Notes: generated from the sequence alone by a model not told the origin. A stretch of 64,000 bases of DNA from an uncultured Clostridia bacterium (GCA_947627575.1 CANQWN010000007.1:45909-109908); one strand, 5' to 3'; positions 19,416 through 29,560 are shown, counted from the first letter of the stretch. Translations and numbers: made by a program.

Positions 19416-20537
19416 TCATACGAATTGCAGAATATCTATAAGCACGGCAAAGACGAGTATGGCCACAAACCCCGCCGCGTGTATAACCGCCTCCACTTTG
19501 CGCGGCACGGGCTTGCGGAATATCCACTCTATCAGGCAGAAAATAACTTTGCTTCCGTCCAGCGAAGGTATTGGCAACAGGTTGAACACGGCAAGATTTA
19601 CGCCTATATACGCCGCTATTTCCAAAAAGCTCTGCGCCCCCTGCGAAGCTATGCGCGAAGTAAGTTTTATCGTGGTGACGGGTCCGCCGACGGCGGAAAG
19701 CCCCAGATGCCCCGTCAAAAGTTCGCCCAACACTTTGAATATGGTACCCGCTATGCGGAACGAGTACATAAACGCGCGCCCGATCGTTTCAAAGAACCCG
19801 AAGCGGAAATTTTGCGTGCCTATATCGTAATAGTACACCGTCTCTCCGTTGGTCTCTTCGCCGTAAGTGCCTATGCCCAAGGCGTTCCACAGCTTATATA
19901 CCTGCGAAGAATTTTCAAAATCGCAGTCGGCGCGCAAAATTATGTCCACGGTGCGCGTTTCGCCCCCGCGGTAAACTTTTACGGGGACGGAATCGCCCGC
20001 GTGTTTGCCGTCTAACGCCGTCATCGCGTCGGTGGTGAGATATATCCCCCTGCCGCCTATTTCGAGGATTAAATCCCCTTCCGCAAGGCAGTATTCGGCG
20101 GAAATTTCCTCCGGCGGGGGAGTTACCGAACCCACCTTAAACGTCAACTGCCCGAATGCGAACATTGAAATGATAATAATAAAAAGCGCCGTCAGATAAT
20201 TCATAAGCGGACCGCACACAAGCACTATTATCCGCTTCCAGGGCGCTTTATTATTGAAGTCGTTCTCGCTTTTGCCTTCCGCGTCCTCGCCTTCGAAGGC
20301 GCAAAAACCGCCCAAAGGCAACAGGCGCACGCTGAAAAGCTGTCCGCTTTTTTTAAATCTGTGTTTGAAAATTTTGGGACCGAACCCTATTGCAAATTCG
20401 CTGATTCCGAATTTAAGCGCTTTCCCCGCAAGGTAATGCCCGAATTCGTGTACGGTTATCATAACAAGCAATATAAGTATTGCCAGCAGTACCGACAACA
20501 CGGTATTCATTACCGAAGAAAAAGAAAGCAAATTCAT
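19416..20537 (-). CDS. rseP: Site-2 intramembrane zinc protease RseP (M50)
   Basis: MITVHEFGHYLAGKAL HExxH motif, PDZ domain, NLLPIPSLDGSKV; start MNLLSF chosen, just after dxr stop. Confidence 0.93.
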   Translation of the reverse strand: MNLLSFSSVMNTVLSVLLAILILLVMITVHEFGHYLAGKALKFGISEFAIGFGPKIFKHRFKKSGQLFSVRLLPLGGFCAFEGEDAEGKSENDFNNKAPWKRIIVLVCGPLMNYLTALFIIIISMFAFGQLTFKVGSVTPPPEEISAEYCLAEGDLILEIGGRGIYLTTDAMTALDGKHAGDSVPVKVYRGGETRTVDIILRADCDFENSSQVYKLWNALGIGTYGEETNGETVYYYDIGTQNFRFGFFETIGRAFMYSFRIAGTIFKVLGELLTGHLGLSAVGGPVTTIKLTSRIASQGAQSFLEIAAYIGVNLAVFNLLPIPSLDGSKVIFCLIEWIFRKPVPRKVEAVIHAAGFVAILVFAVLIDILQFV

Positions 20538-20539
20538 CG

Positions 20540-21625
20540 TCACCCGTCCATATATTCTGCCGCAATCCTCCTCGCGGCGGCGTCTGCCCTTACAAGCGAA
20601 GCCATATCGGCAAGCTTTTCCCGCGGGGTTTTGCGCAGAGTATATTCCACAACCCCGCAAATGCGCGTAAAAGGTATCCTGCCGCCTAAAAACGCGCTTA
20701 CCGCCGTCTCGTCCGCCGCGTTAAGCACGCAGGGCGCAATCCCGCCCTCGTACGCGGCTTGCATACCCAGCGCAAAGCAGGGATATCTGCGCACGTCAAG
20801 CGGCAAAAATTCAAGCGTAAACGCCTTGCCGAAATCCAGATTTTCCAGCCCGCAATCCAGCCGTTCGGGATAGGACAGCGCAAGCTGTATGGGCAATTTC
20901 ATATCCGGCTTGTTCATCTGCGCCAGAATGGCGCCGTCCGCAAACTGCACCATGGAATGTACTATGCTTTGCGGGTGTATCACGGCGGTTATATCCCCGT
21001 ACGGCGTGCCGTACAAAAAGTGCGCCTCCATCACCTCGTAAGCCTTGTTCATGAGCGTGGCGCTGTCCACGGTAACCTTTTTGCCCATATTCCACGTGGG
21101 ATGTTTAAGCGCAAGTTCGGGCGTGACGCGTTCAAGCTCGCTTTCGTCCGCGTCCCTGAAAGGTCCGCCGCTTGCCGTAATTATAAGTTTTTCGGCTTTT
21201 CTTTCCCCGAAGCCGAGGCATTGCCAGATGGCGGAATGTTCGCTGTCCACGGGGATTATGCGCGCGCCCGTCTTTTTTGCAAGCGCGATGATAATTTCGC
21301 CGCCGCACACAAGCGTTTCCTTATTTGCAAGGGCAAGCGTTTTGCCCGCCGCAACGGCGGCAAAGCTGTAAGCCAGCCCCGCGAAACCGGAGGCGGCGTT
21401 GAAGATTATATCCGCCTCTTCCAAAGCGGCGAGGGGCGTGCAGTCGCCGCTGTCCGCCGTGCCGTAAAATTTGGGCGAAAGCGCCTTAACCTGCCGTTCG
21501 AAAAGCCCGCCGCGCCTGCCCGCGCACAGCGCGATTATGCGGAATTTATCGGGGTGGCGCAGGCACACTTCTATCGCCTGCGTGCCTATCGAACCCGTAC
21601 TTCCTATAAGGGAAACTTTTTTCAT
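20540..21625 (-). CDS. dxr: 1-deoxy-D-xylulose-5-phosphate reductoisomerase
   Basis: KKVSLIGSTGSIGTQAIEV, VDSEHSAIWQCL, HPTWNMGKKVTVDSATLMNKA. Confidence 0.96.
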   Translation of the reverse strand: MKKVSLIGSTGSIGTQAIEVCLRHPDKFRIIALCAGRRGGLFERQVKALSPKFYGTADSGDCTPLAALEEADIIFNAASGFAGLAYSFAAVAAGKTLALANKETLVCGGEIIIALAKKTGARIIPVDSEHSAIWQCLGFGERKAEKLIITASGGPFRDADESELERVTPELALKHPTWNMGKKVTVDSATLMNKAYEVMEAHFLYGTPYGDITAVIHPQSIVHSMVQFADGAILAQMNKPDMKLPIQLALSYPERLDCGLENLDFGKAFTLEFLPLDVRRYPCFALGMQAAYEGGIAPCVLNAADETAVSAFLGGRIPFTRICGVVEYTLRKTPREKLADMASLVRADAAARRIAAEYMDG

Positions 21626-21693
21626 TTTATATTATACCCGTTTTTTTTCAAATAATGACAAAAGCCCCGAAACGGGGCTTTTAAATGCGTGTT

Positions 21694-22605
21694 TTAAAGC
21701 GAAGATATAAGGAAAAGCGCAAAAACAGCAACGCCGCAGAACAGAATACTGTCAAATCTGTCCAGAACTCCGCCGTGCCCCGGCATTATGTTCCCCATAT
21801 CCTTTACGCCGAACCTGCGCTTTATCGCGCTTTCCGTCAGGTCCCCCGCCTGCCCTATCACGGCAAGCGCAAGCCCGAACAGAAGGAACAGCACTGCGGG
21901 GTGCATATTCACCGAAAACGCCAACGTAAGCCCTGCCGCCTTGCACAGTCCCAAACTTACGTAATAGGCGATAACGCCGCCCGCCATACCGCCTATAAGC
22001 CCGCCGGCGGCGCCTATTACCGTCTTGTTGGGGCTTGTGCGGGGCGCAAGTTTATACGGCACGTATTTGCCCAAAAATTTGCCCGTAAAGTACGCGCAGG
22101 TATCCGTAAGCGAAACAGCCGCAAATATAAGTATAAGCGCGGACAGCGAATTGGAAGAAAGGTGATTAACCGCCGAAAGCATGCAGAACAGCAAGCCGCA
22201 GTACGCCGCGCCTCCGGCAGCCAGACCGAAGTTTTTAAAGCCGCATTTGCATACGCAGGTTATTATAAGCGAAGCCGCAAGAAATACCCCGAACAGCAAC
22301 GCCGCGCCCGCAAAGCCGGGCCACAGCGCGACGGGGGTTCCGCCGGATATGCCGTCCGCTATTATTATCGCGACAAAGACGGCGCAAACCGCCGCGCAAA
22401 AAGCCGCAACCGTTATGCGGAGCTGTTCCGGCAGACGGGCGGCGCGGGTAAATTCAAGGGCGGCTATAACCGAAGCCGCGCAGAAAAACGCGTCGAAGCC
22501 CAAAGCTCCCCAGCCCGACGGAACAAAACATTTGATTACGAACAGCGCAAGCCATATCGCAAAATATACCGCGCCGGAAATTATCCTTATCCGCATATTA
22601 TTCAT
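21694..22605 (-). CDS. cdsA: Phosphatidate cytidylyltransferase
   Basis: ISPNKT-like RTSPNKTVIGAAGGLIGG, KDMGNIMPGHGGVLDRFDSILF. Confidence 0.94.
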   Translation of the reverse strand: MNNMRIRIISGAVYFAIWLALFVIKCFVPSGWGALGFDAFFCAASVIAALEFTRAARLPEQLRITVAAFCAAVCAVFVAIIIADGISGGTPVALWPGFAGAALLFGVFLAASLIITCVCKCGFKNFGLAAGGAAYCGLLFCMLSAVNHLSSNSLSALILIFAAVSLTDTCAYFTGKFLGKYVPYKLAPRTSPNKTVIGAAGGLIGGMAGGVIAYYVSLGLCKAAGLTLAFSVNMHPAVLFLLFGLALAVIGQAGDLTESAIKRRFGVKDMGNIMPGHGGVLDRFDSILFCGVAVFALFLISSL

Positions 22606-23300
22606 TTATCATCCTCTATTTTGCCGAAACGGCGGTTTCTGTGCGAGTATTCTTCAAGCGCGGAAGAAAACAATTCATCCGTGAAATCGGGGAAAAGCAC
22701 GTCGGTAAAATACAACTCGGCATACGCCGCCTGCCAAATAAGAAAATTGGAAAGGCGCAACTCTCCCCCCGTCCTGATTATAAAGTCGGGGTCGGGTATG
22801 CCGCCGGTATATAATAACGAAGAAAATTTTTCTTCCGAAATATCTTCGCCCGCTTCGGCGGCGCGCTTCGCCGCGTTTAAAATTTCGGCGCGCCCGCCGT
22901 AATTTATAGCGAATATAACGCAAAAATCCGCGTTTTCGGGCGAGTTTTCCTCACCCTCGATAAGTTTAAGGCGCACGTCCGGCGGTAAAACGGACAGGTC
23001 GCCTATCACCCGCACCTCCGAATTCTGCGCGTAAAGTTTTTTTACGTTATCGTCGAAATATTTCCTCAACAGATTGAACAGTCCGTCAAGTTCCTTGCGC
23101 GGTCTTGCCAGATTTTCGGTGGACAGCACATAGAGGGTGAGATATTTCACCCCCGATTGTTTGGCGCGGGATATAAGCCCTATCATTCTGTTCATTCCCG
23201 CACGGTGCCCCAAACTGCGCGGCAACCTGCGTTTACGCGCCCATCTGCCGTTGCCGTCCATAATTATGCCTACGTGACGGGGTATGTTGCCGACGGTCAT
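22602..23300 (-). CDS. uppS: Isoprenyl (undecaprenyl) diphosphate synthase
   Basis: IPRHVGIIMDGNGRWARKRRLPRSLGHRAG, DFIIRTGGELRLSNFLIWQAAYAELYF. Confidence 0.96.
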   Translation of the reverse strand: MTVGNIPRHVGIIMDGNGRWARKRRLPRSLGHRAGMNRMIGLISRAKQSGVKYLTLYVLSTENLARPRKELDGLFNLLRKYFDDNVKKLYAQNSEVRVIGDLSVLPPDVRLKLIEGEENSPENADFCVIFAINYGGRAEILNAAKRAAEAGEDISEEKFSSLLYTGGIPDPDFIIRTGGELRLSNFLIWQAAYAELYFTDVLFPDFTDELFSSALEEYSHRNRRFGKIEDDK

Positions 23301-23301
23301 A

Positions 23302-23874
23302 TCAAACGGTCATTATTTCCTTTTCTTTGGCGCTTACAAGCGCGTCTATTTCCGCTATGGAATCCGATACGGTCTTTTCTATTTCCTTTTCGCACAGGGC
23401 GCATTCGTCCTCGGAAAGGGTTTTGTCGTTCTTCAATTTTTTAACGCCGTCCATCGCGTCGCGGCGGGTGTTGCGCACCGCCACCTTGCAATCTTCGCCC
23501 ATCTTCCTCACCTGTTTTGTGAGGTCGCGGCGGCGTTCTTCGGTAAGTTCGGGGAAAACGAGGCGTATAACTTTGCCGTCGTTGGTGGGATTTATGCCTA
23601 TGCTTGAAACCTGCAAAGCCTTTTCGATGGATTTAAGCAGGGATATGTCCCACGGGGCGATTACAAGGCATCTGCCTTCCTGTACGGAAACGCTTGCCGT
23701 CTGCGCAATGGGCGTGGCGACGCCGTAATAATCCACCGTTATCTTGTCTATTACATGGGGATTTGCCCTGCCCGCGCGCACGGACGCGTAATCTTCTTTA
23801 AGTATGCTTTTGGATTTTTCCAATTTGTCCTCAAGGATAAGCAAAATTTCCTGTGCTTTTTCGTTCTCTATCAT
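23302..23874 (-). CDS. frr: Ribosome recycling factor
   Basis: VRAGRANPHVIDKITVDYYG, LTEERRRDLTKQVRKMGEDCKVAVRNTRRDA. Confidence 0.96.
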   Translation of the reverse strand: MIENEKAQEILLILEDKLEKSKSILKEDYASVRAGRANPHVIDKITVDYYGVATPIAQTASVSVQEGRCLVIAPWDISLLKSIEKALQVSSIGINPTNDGKVIRLVFPELTEERRRDLTKQVRKMGEDCKVAVRNTRRDAMDGVKKLKNDKTLSEDECALCEKEIEKTVSDSIAEIDALVSAKEKEIMTV

Positions 23875-23884
23875 ATTTCACCTC

Positions 23885-24595
23885 TTATTTATTGTCTATC
23901 AAAGTTCCTATCTTCTCACCGCATACGGCTTTCTTTATCGAATCCTCTTCGTCCAGCCCGAAAGCAAGCACGGGGATATCGTTTTCCATACACATCGTAG
24001 CGGCGGTTGCGTCCATAGCCTTTATACCGTTTTTAATCACGTCGATATAATTGATATGTTCGTACTTTTTCGCATCGGGGTTAAGTTTGGGGTCGCTGTC
24101 GTAAATGCCGTCTATGTTCTTCGCCATCATCAGCACTTCCGCCTGAATTTCGCAGGCGCGTTGCGCCGCCGCGGTGTCGGTAGAACAATACGGGTTGCCC
24201 GTGCCGCACGCCATAATAACTATCCTGCCCTTTTCAAAGTGGTGCAAAGCCTTGCGCAGAATGTACGGTTCCGCAACGGAAGTCATAATAAGCGCGGTCT
24301 GCACGCGGGTGGGTATACCGCGCTGTTCCAAAGCGTCCATCATGGCAAGCGAGTTCATAACCGTGGCAAGCATACCCATATGGTCCGCGGTGGTGCGTTC
24401 CATCTTTTTGCCCTGCCTGCCGCGCCAGAAATTTCCGCCGCCTATTACCAAAGCTATTTCAACGCCCATATTGTGGACTTCCGCAATCTGGTTTACAACT
24501 TTGGAAATTACGTTTTCGTCGATTCCGTGCCCCAACTTGCCGGCAAGCGCTTCGCCGGAAAGCTTTATAAGCACTCTTTTATATTTAGGTGTCAT
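23885..24595 (-). CDS. pyrH: UMP kinase
   Basis: KYKRVLIKLSGEALAG, VIGGGNFWRGR, DHMGMLATVMN. Confidence 0.96.
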   Translation of the reverse strand: MTPKYKRVLIKLSGEALAGKLGHGIDENVISKVVNQIAEVHNMGVEIALVIGGGNFWRGRQGKKMERTTADHMGMLATVMNSLAMMDALEQRGIPTRVQTALIMTSVAEPYILRKALHHFEKGRIVIMACGTGNPYCSTDTAAAQRACEIQAEVLMMAKNIDGIYDSDPKLNPDAKKYEHINYIDVIKNGIKAMDATAATMCMENDIPVLAFGLDEEDSIKKAVCGEKIGTLIDNK

Positions 24596-24747
24596 AATTT
24601 CCCCTCTCGGATTGTTGTCAGTATTATAACATACCCAGCGATAAATTTCAATAATTTTACGCGTTTTGGGCGGAATAAAGTTTTGGCGCGAAAAAAGCCC
24701 GCGGAATATCCCCGCGGGCTTTAAAAACCTGTGCTTTCAATATTGCG

Positions 24748-26130
24748 TCATTGGTCTATTTTGCGCTTCAAATCCCGCACTTCGCGCGTGTTTTCTTCCA
24801 CGGCGCGGGTATGCGATCTTATGGCGTCGTTGTAGCGCTTCTGCTCTTCCACGGCGCAACGCATTGCTTCCGCCCTCTGCTTTTCCGCGTCGGCGCGGCG
24901 CCTTGCCTGCGATTCCATTTCCGCGTTGTGGCGGATGGCTTCCTTTTCCAGCCTTGCCGCGCGCTCTTCTTCCTTTTTAAGCGCTATCTTTCTGTCTATC
25001 GTAGCTTCCGTTTTGAACAGCGCGTCGTTGAAAGCCGCGCCTATCGACATCTGCTCTATAATCATAGGCAAAAGCCCGGAATATACCCTTTCGGGCAGGA
25101 ACGAGGCGGCGTAGCGCGTAACCGTTTGATTGTTTGCGTTATATGCGTTCAAACAGTCTATCAGCCCCGTATAAAGTACGTCCAGCCCCTTTTCGTATTC
25201 TTCCGAAAGCACTATGCCGCGCAAATAGCCCGTCCTCTCTATAAGCCTTTCGGCGTTTTTGGCAAACGACTTGTTGGCAACGCGGTATGCAACCGCCAGA
25301 ATAGGTTTCATCAACAGCCACAGCAACAGGAACAGCAACGCCGCGCCCACCGCGCCTACTATCGAAAATATCAGCACCAGATCGTTGTTGTGGAATACTG
25401 CCTGAAATATCACCACTATGGCGAAAAACAGCAGAAAAAGCGCGGATAAAAATATCCTTTGGTTCCTTGCTACGCGGCGCAGATCTTTTTCCGAATCCCT
25501 GCCCTTGGACATAGCGTTTACGTTTTGTTCGGCGTTCAGTTCCACCGCCTTCGCTTCTATCTTATGCGCTTTAAGGCAGTTTACAACTATCGCCGCCTCG
25601 TTAAAGGTGAACACTTTGTTTATCGCGCCGCCGTCCTTCAACGCCTTTTGCAAATCCGCGGACGATACGTCGTAAAGTTCCCTCGCTATGGCGTCCGCCG
25701 AAGCGGGCGTTATTTTTGCGCGCTTTACCACAACTTTGGTGGCAAGGCGGGCTTCCCAACTGTTTTTCAAGCCGTCCAACTGCCCTATTTTGTCCGCTTC
25801 GCGGTCGATAAGCCCGTTATAATGGTTTACCTTCCTTAAAACGTCAAGCTGTTTAGCCCTGTGTTGCGCGGGCGTAAGCCCCGTTTCGTCAAAGAAACTT
25901 TCCCTGCCCGCAACGACAGGTCTGTTGCTTATTTCGTTTTTGTCCGCCGCAATTACGTCCTTTACTTCCTGCACAGCCAACGGCAGTTTTGCGCCTATAT
26001 CAACTAACTTCTGTTGCTCTTCGGCGACGGTGGCGTATGCGGTGTTTTCAATGTTCTTCGTGATTTTATGTTCCCGCAGGATATACCCCGAAAAGGTAAT
26101 CTTCGCGAAAAAATCCATAAGTTTTCCCAT
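24748..26130 (-). CDS. Uncharacterised membrane protein with C-terminal coiled coil
   Basis: Two adjacent TM helices in the middle, charged Glu/Arg/Ala-rich C-terminal coiled coil; SD CGGAGG. Confidence 0.8.
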   Translation of the reverse strand: MGKLMDFFAKITFSGYILREHKITKNIENTAYATVAEEQQKLVDIGAKLPLAVQEVKDVIAADKNEISNRPVVAGRESFFDETGLTPAQHRAKQLDVLRKVNHYNGLIDREADKIGQLDGLKNSWEARLATKVVVKRAKITPASADAIARELYDVSSADLQKALKDGGAINKVFTFNEAAIVVNCLKAHKIEAKAVELNAEQNVNAMSKGRDSEKDLRRVARNQRIFLSALFLLFFAIVVIFQAVFHNNDLVLIFSIVGAVGAALLFLLLWLLMKPILAVAYRVANKSFAKNAERLIERTGYLRGIVLSEEYEKGLDVLYTGLIDCLNAYNANNQTVTRYAASFLPERVYSGLLPMIIEQMSIGAAFNDALFKTEATIDRKIALKKEEERAARLEKEAIRHNAEMESQARRRADAEKQRAEAMRCAVEEQKRYNDAIRSHTRAVEENTREVRDLKRKIDQ

Positions 26131-26167
26131 CGAATGTTTTTGCCTCCGAATATTTTATCTTTTTATT

Positions 26168-26214
26168 ATTTTACATCACTTTATGATGTATGTCAAGCAT
26201 TAAAATGATGTAAA
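26168..26214. promoter_or_regulatory. Promoter plus palindromic operator between 460-aa membrane gene and XRE gene
   Basis: Minus-strand TTGACA-N17-TAAAAT (26168-26196); ACATCA-CTTTA-TGATGT (26173-26189) in spacer; extra TGATGT half-site at 26206-26211. Confidence 0.7.
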
Positions 26215-26231
26215 AATTATAAAATTAAAGT

Positions 26232-26447
26232 ATGGATATCAAAAAAGACGTTGGTGAGAGGTTAAAGGAGGGCAGAAAGGCGGCGGGGTATACTCAGGCG
26301 CAGGCGGCGAAGATACTGCATATGACGCAACAGCAGTACAGCCGCTTTGAAAACGGAGTTTTCGAGCTGAACTATTCGCAGATAATAACCCTGTGCCGCC
26401 TTTACGATATTTCCGCGGACTATCTGTTCGCGCTTACCCTGTTCTGA
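26232..26447 (+). CDS. XRE-family HTH transcriptional regulator
   Basis: VGERLKEGRKAAGYTQAQAAKILHMTQQQYSRFENG. Confidence 0.9.
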   Translation: MDIKKDVGERLKEGRKAAGYTQAQAAKILHMTQQQYSRFENGVFELNYSQIITLCRLYDISADYLFALTLF

Positions 26448-26526
26448 AAAAATATTGCGGGGCGCGTAAATACGCGCCCCGTTTTCAAGCCGATAAAAAA
26501 AGCAAGCCCCGCAAAGGGGCTTGTTT

Positions 26527-27432
26527 TTATTTTTTCATTGCGTCGATCTGTTTGGCTACTTCGTCCTGAAGATTTTCGTTTTTCTTTTCAAGACCTTCGC
26601 CCATTTCAAAGCGTACGAAACGCGCAACTTTGAACTTATTGCCTATAACTTCGGAAACCTTGCGGCTGTCGTCCTTTACGAAGGGCTGTTCCATAAGGCA
26701 ATTATCCTGATAGTATTTGCCCATCTTGCCGGCAACAATCTTTTCGAGTATTTCCTTGGGCTTGCTTGCGTTTTTGGGATCGTTCTGCATCTGCACAAGC
26801 ATAATTTCCTTTTCTTTTGCAAGCACGTCTGCGGGAACGTCTGCGGGAACGAGATATGCGGGGTTAGCCGCCGCAATCTGCAAAGCCACGTCGTGAAGGG
26901 TTTCTTCCGCGCCGGCGGCAAAATCGACAGCGTCCACCATAACGCCCACTTTGCCGCCCATATGGATATACGTCTCTATCTTGCCGTCCGTGGTATAAAC
27001 TTCAAACCTGCGGATGGAAATTTTTTCGCCTATTACAGCCGTCTGCGCCGTTATGTAATCCTTTACGGTGCCGTCGCCCATTGCGCAGGCGTTGAGTGCT
27101 TCCACGTCGGCGGGCTTGTTCTGCGCAATCACCTTGGCAACTTCGTCCACGATAGCGTGGAATTTTTCCCCGCGGGAAACGAAATCGCTTTCGCAGTTGA
27201 TTTCAACCAGCACGCCCGTGCCGCATTTTTCGCAAACGAACGCGCCCACAGCGCCCTCGGCGGCTATCCTGCCTTCCTTTTTTACGGCTTTGGCAATTCC
27301 GCGCTCGCGCAGAAGTTCCGCCGCCTTTTCCATATCGCCGTCGGCGTCCGTCAACGCTTTTTTACATTCAAGCATTCCCGCGCCGCTTTTTTCGCGAAGC
27401 AATTTAACGTCGTTAGCAGTTATTACAGCCAT
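26527..27432 (-). CDS. tsf: Elongation factor Ts
   Basis: VKLLREKSGAGMLECKKALTDADGDMEKAAELLRERG. Confidence 0.96.
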   Translation of the reverse strand: MAVITANDVKLLREKSGAGMLECKKALTDADGDMEKAAELLRERGIAKAVKKEGRIAAEGAVGAFVCEKCGTGVLVEINCESDFVSRGEKFHAIVDEVAKVIAQNKPADVEALNACAMGDGTVKDYITAQTAVIGEKISIRRFEVYTTDGKIETYIHMGGKVGVMVDAVDFAAGAEETLHDVALQIAAANPAYLVPADVPADVLAKEKEIMLVQMQNDPKNASKPKEILEKIVAGKMGKYYQDNCLMEQPFVKDDSRKVSEVIGNKFKVARFVRFEMGEGLEKKNENLQDEVAKQIDAMKK

Positions 27433-27441
27433 ATTATCCTC

Positions 27442-28248
27442 CTATTCGTCCTTGTCTTCGGTTTTTTCTTCGGGTACGTCTTCCGTATGTTCTTCTTCGG
27501 AAGCCACCGCTTCTTCAATGGAAACTTCCCCGCCTTCGTCTTCGGAAGTTTCTATAACGGGCGTTACGCCCTGATTTGCTTCGATAACGGCGTTTGCTAT
27601 TACCGAAGATATAAGTTTAACCGCCCTTATGGCGTCGTCGTTGCCGGGTATTACGCAATCGATGAGATCGGGATCGCAGTTGGTATCCGTGATGGCAACG
27701 ATGGGGATATTCAGTTTGCGCGCTTCCTTAACCGCTATTTCCTCGTTATGGGGATCCACAACGAACATTACGCCGGGCAGGCGCGTCATATCCCTTATGC
27801 CGTTAAGGTTAAGCTGCAACTTGCCCATTTCCTCTTTCAGCTTGGCAACTTCCTTTTTGGGCAGAAGGTCGAATTCCCCGTTCTGCTCCATTTTTTCCAG
27901 CTTTACCATCCTGTCTATACGCGAACGGATAGTTTTGAAGTTGGTAAGCGTGCCGCCCAACCAGCGCGAATTTACATAGTACATTCCGCAGCGTTCCGCC
28001 TCTTCCTTTACGGCGTCCTGCGCCTGCTTTTTGGTCCCTACGAAAAGCACGGTTTTGCCGTCCTTAACCGCGTCCACAACGTACTTGTACGCTTCTTCCA
28101 CAAGCCCTACGGTAATCTGCAAATCGATGATGTGTATATCGTTTCTTTCGGCGTAGATATACTTGCTCATCTTGGGATTCCATTTCCTTGTCTGGTGCCC
28201 GAAGTGTACGCCCGCTTCAAGCAGTTGTTTCATTGTTATAACCGCCAT
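27442..28248 (-). CDS. rpsB: 30S ribosomal protein S2
   Basis: [27 protein letters not shown]. Confidence 0.97.
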   Translation of the reverse strand: MAVITMKQLLEAGVHFGHQTRKWNPKMSKYIYAERNDIHIIDLQITVGLVEEAYKYVVDAVKDGKTVLFVGTKKQAQDAVKEEAERCGMYYVNSRWLGGTLTNFKTIRSRIDRMVKLEKMEQNGEFDLLPKKEVAKLKEEMGKLQLNLNGIRDMTRLPGVMFVVDPHNEEIAVKEARKLNIPIVAITDTNCDPDLIDCVIPGNDDAIRAVKLISSVIANAVIEANQGVTPVIETSEDEGGEVSIEEAVASEEEHTEDVPEEKTEDKDE

Positions 28249-28368
28249 ATATATTCCTCCGTTTTACCTCCCCGAAAAGACCTCATCATAAGGGTTTCTG
28301 TCAGCGGCATTAAAAAGATTTACCGCCACGGCTGCCCGTCCTTCGGGTGTGAATTTTATAGCTAAATT

Positions 28369-28397
28369 ATTTTAGCAGAAATTAATCGTTCTGTAAA
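28369..28397 (-). promoter_or_regulatory. Sigma-A promoter of rpsB-tsf
   Basis: Minus strand TTTACA-N17-TAAAAT; ~115-nt structured leader follows. Confidence 0.7.
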
Positions 28398-28489
28398 GCG
28401 TTTTTTAAGCCGAAAAACGTTCAAAAACAGTCGTTTTTTGCGTTTTTTACGTTTTATTTATGAATTTGCGCGCCGCGGCGTAAAAAAAT

Positions 28490-28525
28490 TGCCGTGATTT
28501 TCCGCATATACGGAAAATCACGGCA
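28490..28525 (-). terminator. Intrinsic terminator downstream of ruvX-DUF1292
   Basis: TGCCGTGATTTTCCG-N6-CGGAAAATCACGGCA (15-bp perfect arms) followed by T tract on minus strand. Confidence 0.85.
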
Positions 28526-28551
28526 GGCGCAAAGCGGGAAAAATGCAATCG

Positions 28552-28842
28552 TCAATTTTCCTCTCCGCCGTCCTCTTCGTCCTCTTCGTTGCAAAAGAAA
28601 TCGAAAACTTCCTGCAAAAGCTGTTCGTCCTCCACCGTTTCAAGCCTCTCTTCCTCTTCGTTAAGCCTGAAAATCATAACTTCGCCTTCGGCTACCTGTT
28701 CGTTGGGTTCGGCGGGCATAAGCACGGTGTATTTTTCGCCCTTGTATTCGGTTACGCCCACAAGTTTGAAATATACCGTCTTGCCGAAGTCGTCCACCAG
28801 CTCGATAACGCCGTCCTGCAACTCTTCGTCTTTTTCTTCCAT
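28552..28842 (-). CDS. DUF1292-family protein
   Basis: MEEKDEELQDGVIELVDDFGKTVYFKLVGVTEYKGEKYTVLMPAE; adjacent to ruvX. Confidence 0.85.
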   Translation of the reverse strand: MEEKDEELQDGVIELVDDFGKTVYFKLVGVTEYKGEKYTVLMPAEPNEQVAEGEVMIFRLNEEEERLETVEDEQLLQEVFDFFCNEEDEEDGGEEN

Positions 28843-28844
28843 AT

Positions 28845-29267
28845 TCAACCTCGCTTGTTTATTTTTGAAAGATATCCGTCCAAAATATTTGCGGCGGCAA
28901 GCGCGTCCACGTAATTTTTGCGCTTTTCGCGCCGCATCCCCTCCGAAATAAGCGTATCGTGCGCCATACGCGTTGTAAACCGTTCGTCCTCGCATACCAC
29001 GGGTATTTCGCACGCGGCTTTAAGCCCTCCGATAAATTTTAACGTCTTTTCCGTCTGGACGGACGGAGTGCCGTCGAAATTAACGGGCAGACCGCATACT
29101 ATAACGGTTGCTCCCTTATCCCGCGCGGTGCGCACAAGCGCGGCTATGTCCTCGCGGTAGCCCCTGCGCACGTACGTTTCGCTGGGCAACGCGTAGGTGT
29201 TGAACGGATCGGAAACCGCAACGCCTATGCGTTTGTCGCCTATATCGAAAGCAATATATCTGTCCAT
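28845..29267 (-). CDS. ruvX: Holliday junction resolvase-like protein YqgF/RuvX
   Basis: YIAFDIGDKRIGVAVSDPF, IVCGLPVNFDGT. Confidence 0.93.
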   Translation of the reverse strand: MDRYIAFDIGDKRIGVAVSDPFNTYALPSETYVRRGYREDIAALVRTARDKGATVIVCGLPVNFDGTPSVQTEKTLKFIGGLKAACEIPVVCEDERFTTRMAHDTLISEGMRREKRKNYVDALAAANILDGYLSKINKRG

Positions 29268-29347
29268 AAATAAAGTATAACATTGCGGGAAAGATTTTTC
29301 AAGCGTTTATAAAATATTGCCGCGGAAATTCCGCGGCAATACGTGGG

Positions 29348-29560
29348 TCAGTCGGACTGTTGGCGGGCGGTTTTTTCGCCCTTATCGCCTTTTTTGTCCT
29401 TCTTTTCCAACTCTTCCAGCTTATTGTCGATATACTGTTCTGCTTTTTCCATCAGATCTTCCTGATTTTTTTTGATGAGATTGCGCAGTTTACAGTTGTT
29501 TGCGACTATAAGCGCGCCGCCTGCCATACCCAAAGCGACGCCCAACATAAATTTTTCCAC
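29348..29560 (-). CDS. Small hypothetical membrane-anchored protein
   Basis: N-terminal hydrophobic helix plus Lys/Glu-rich tail, 70 aa. Confidence 0.55.
   Translation of the reverse strand: MEKFMLGVALGMAGGALIVANNCKLRNLIKKNQEDLMEKAEQYIDNKLEELEKKDKKGDKGEKTARQQSD

Noticed and set aside
21685-22902. 405-aa plus-strand ORF
   Set aside because: Antisense to cdsA/uppS; Arg/Lys/Gln-rich artefact of codon bias
26521-28365. 614-aa plus-strand ORF
   Set aside because: Antisense shadow of tsf and rpsB, which are unambiguous on the minus strand; composition His/Phe/Tyr-rich and non-protein-like
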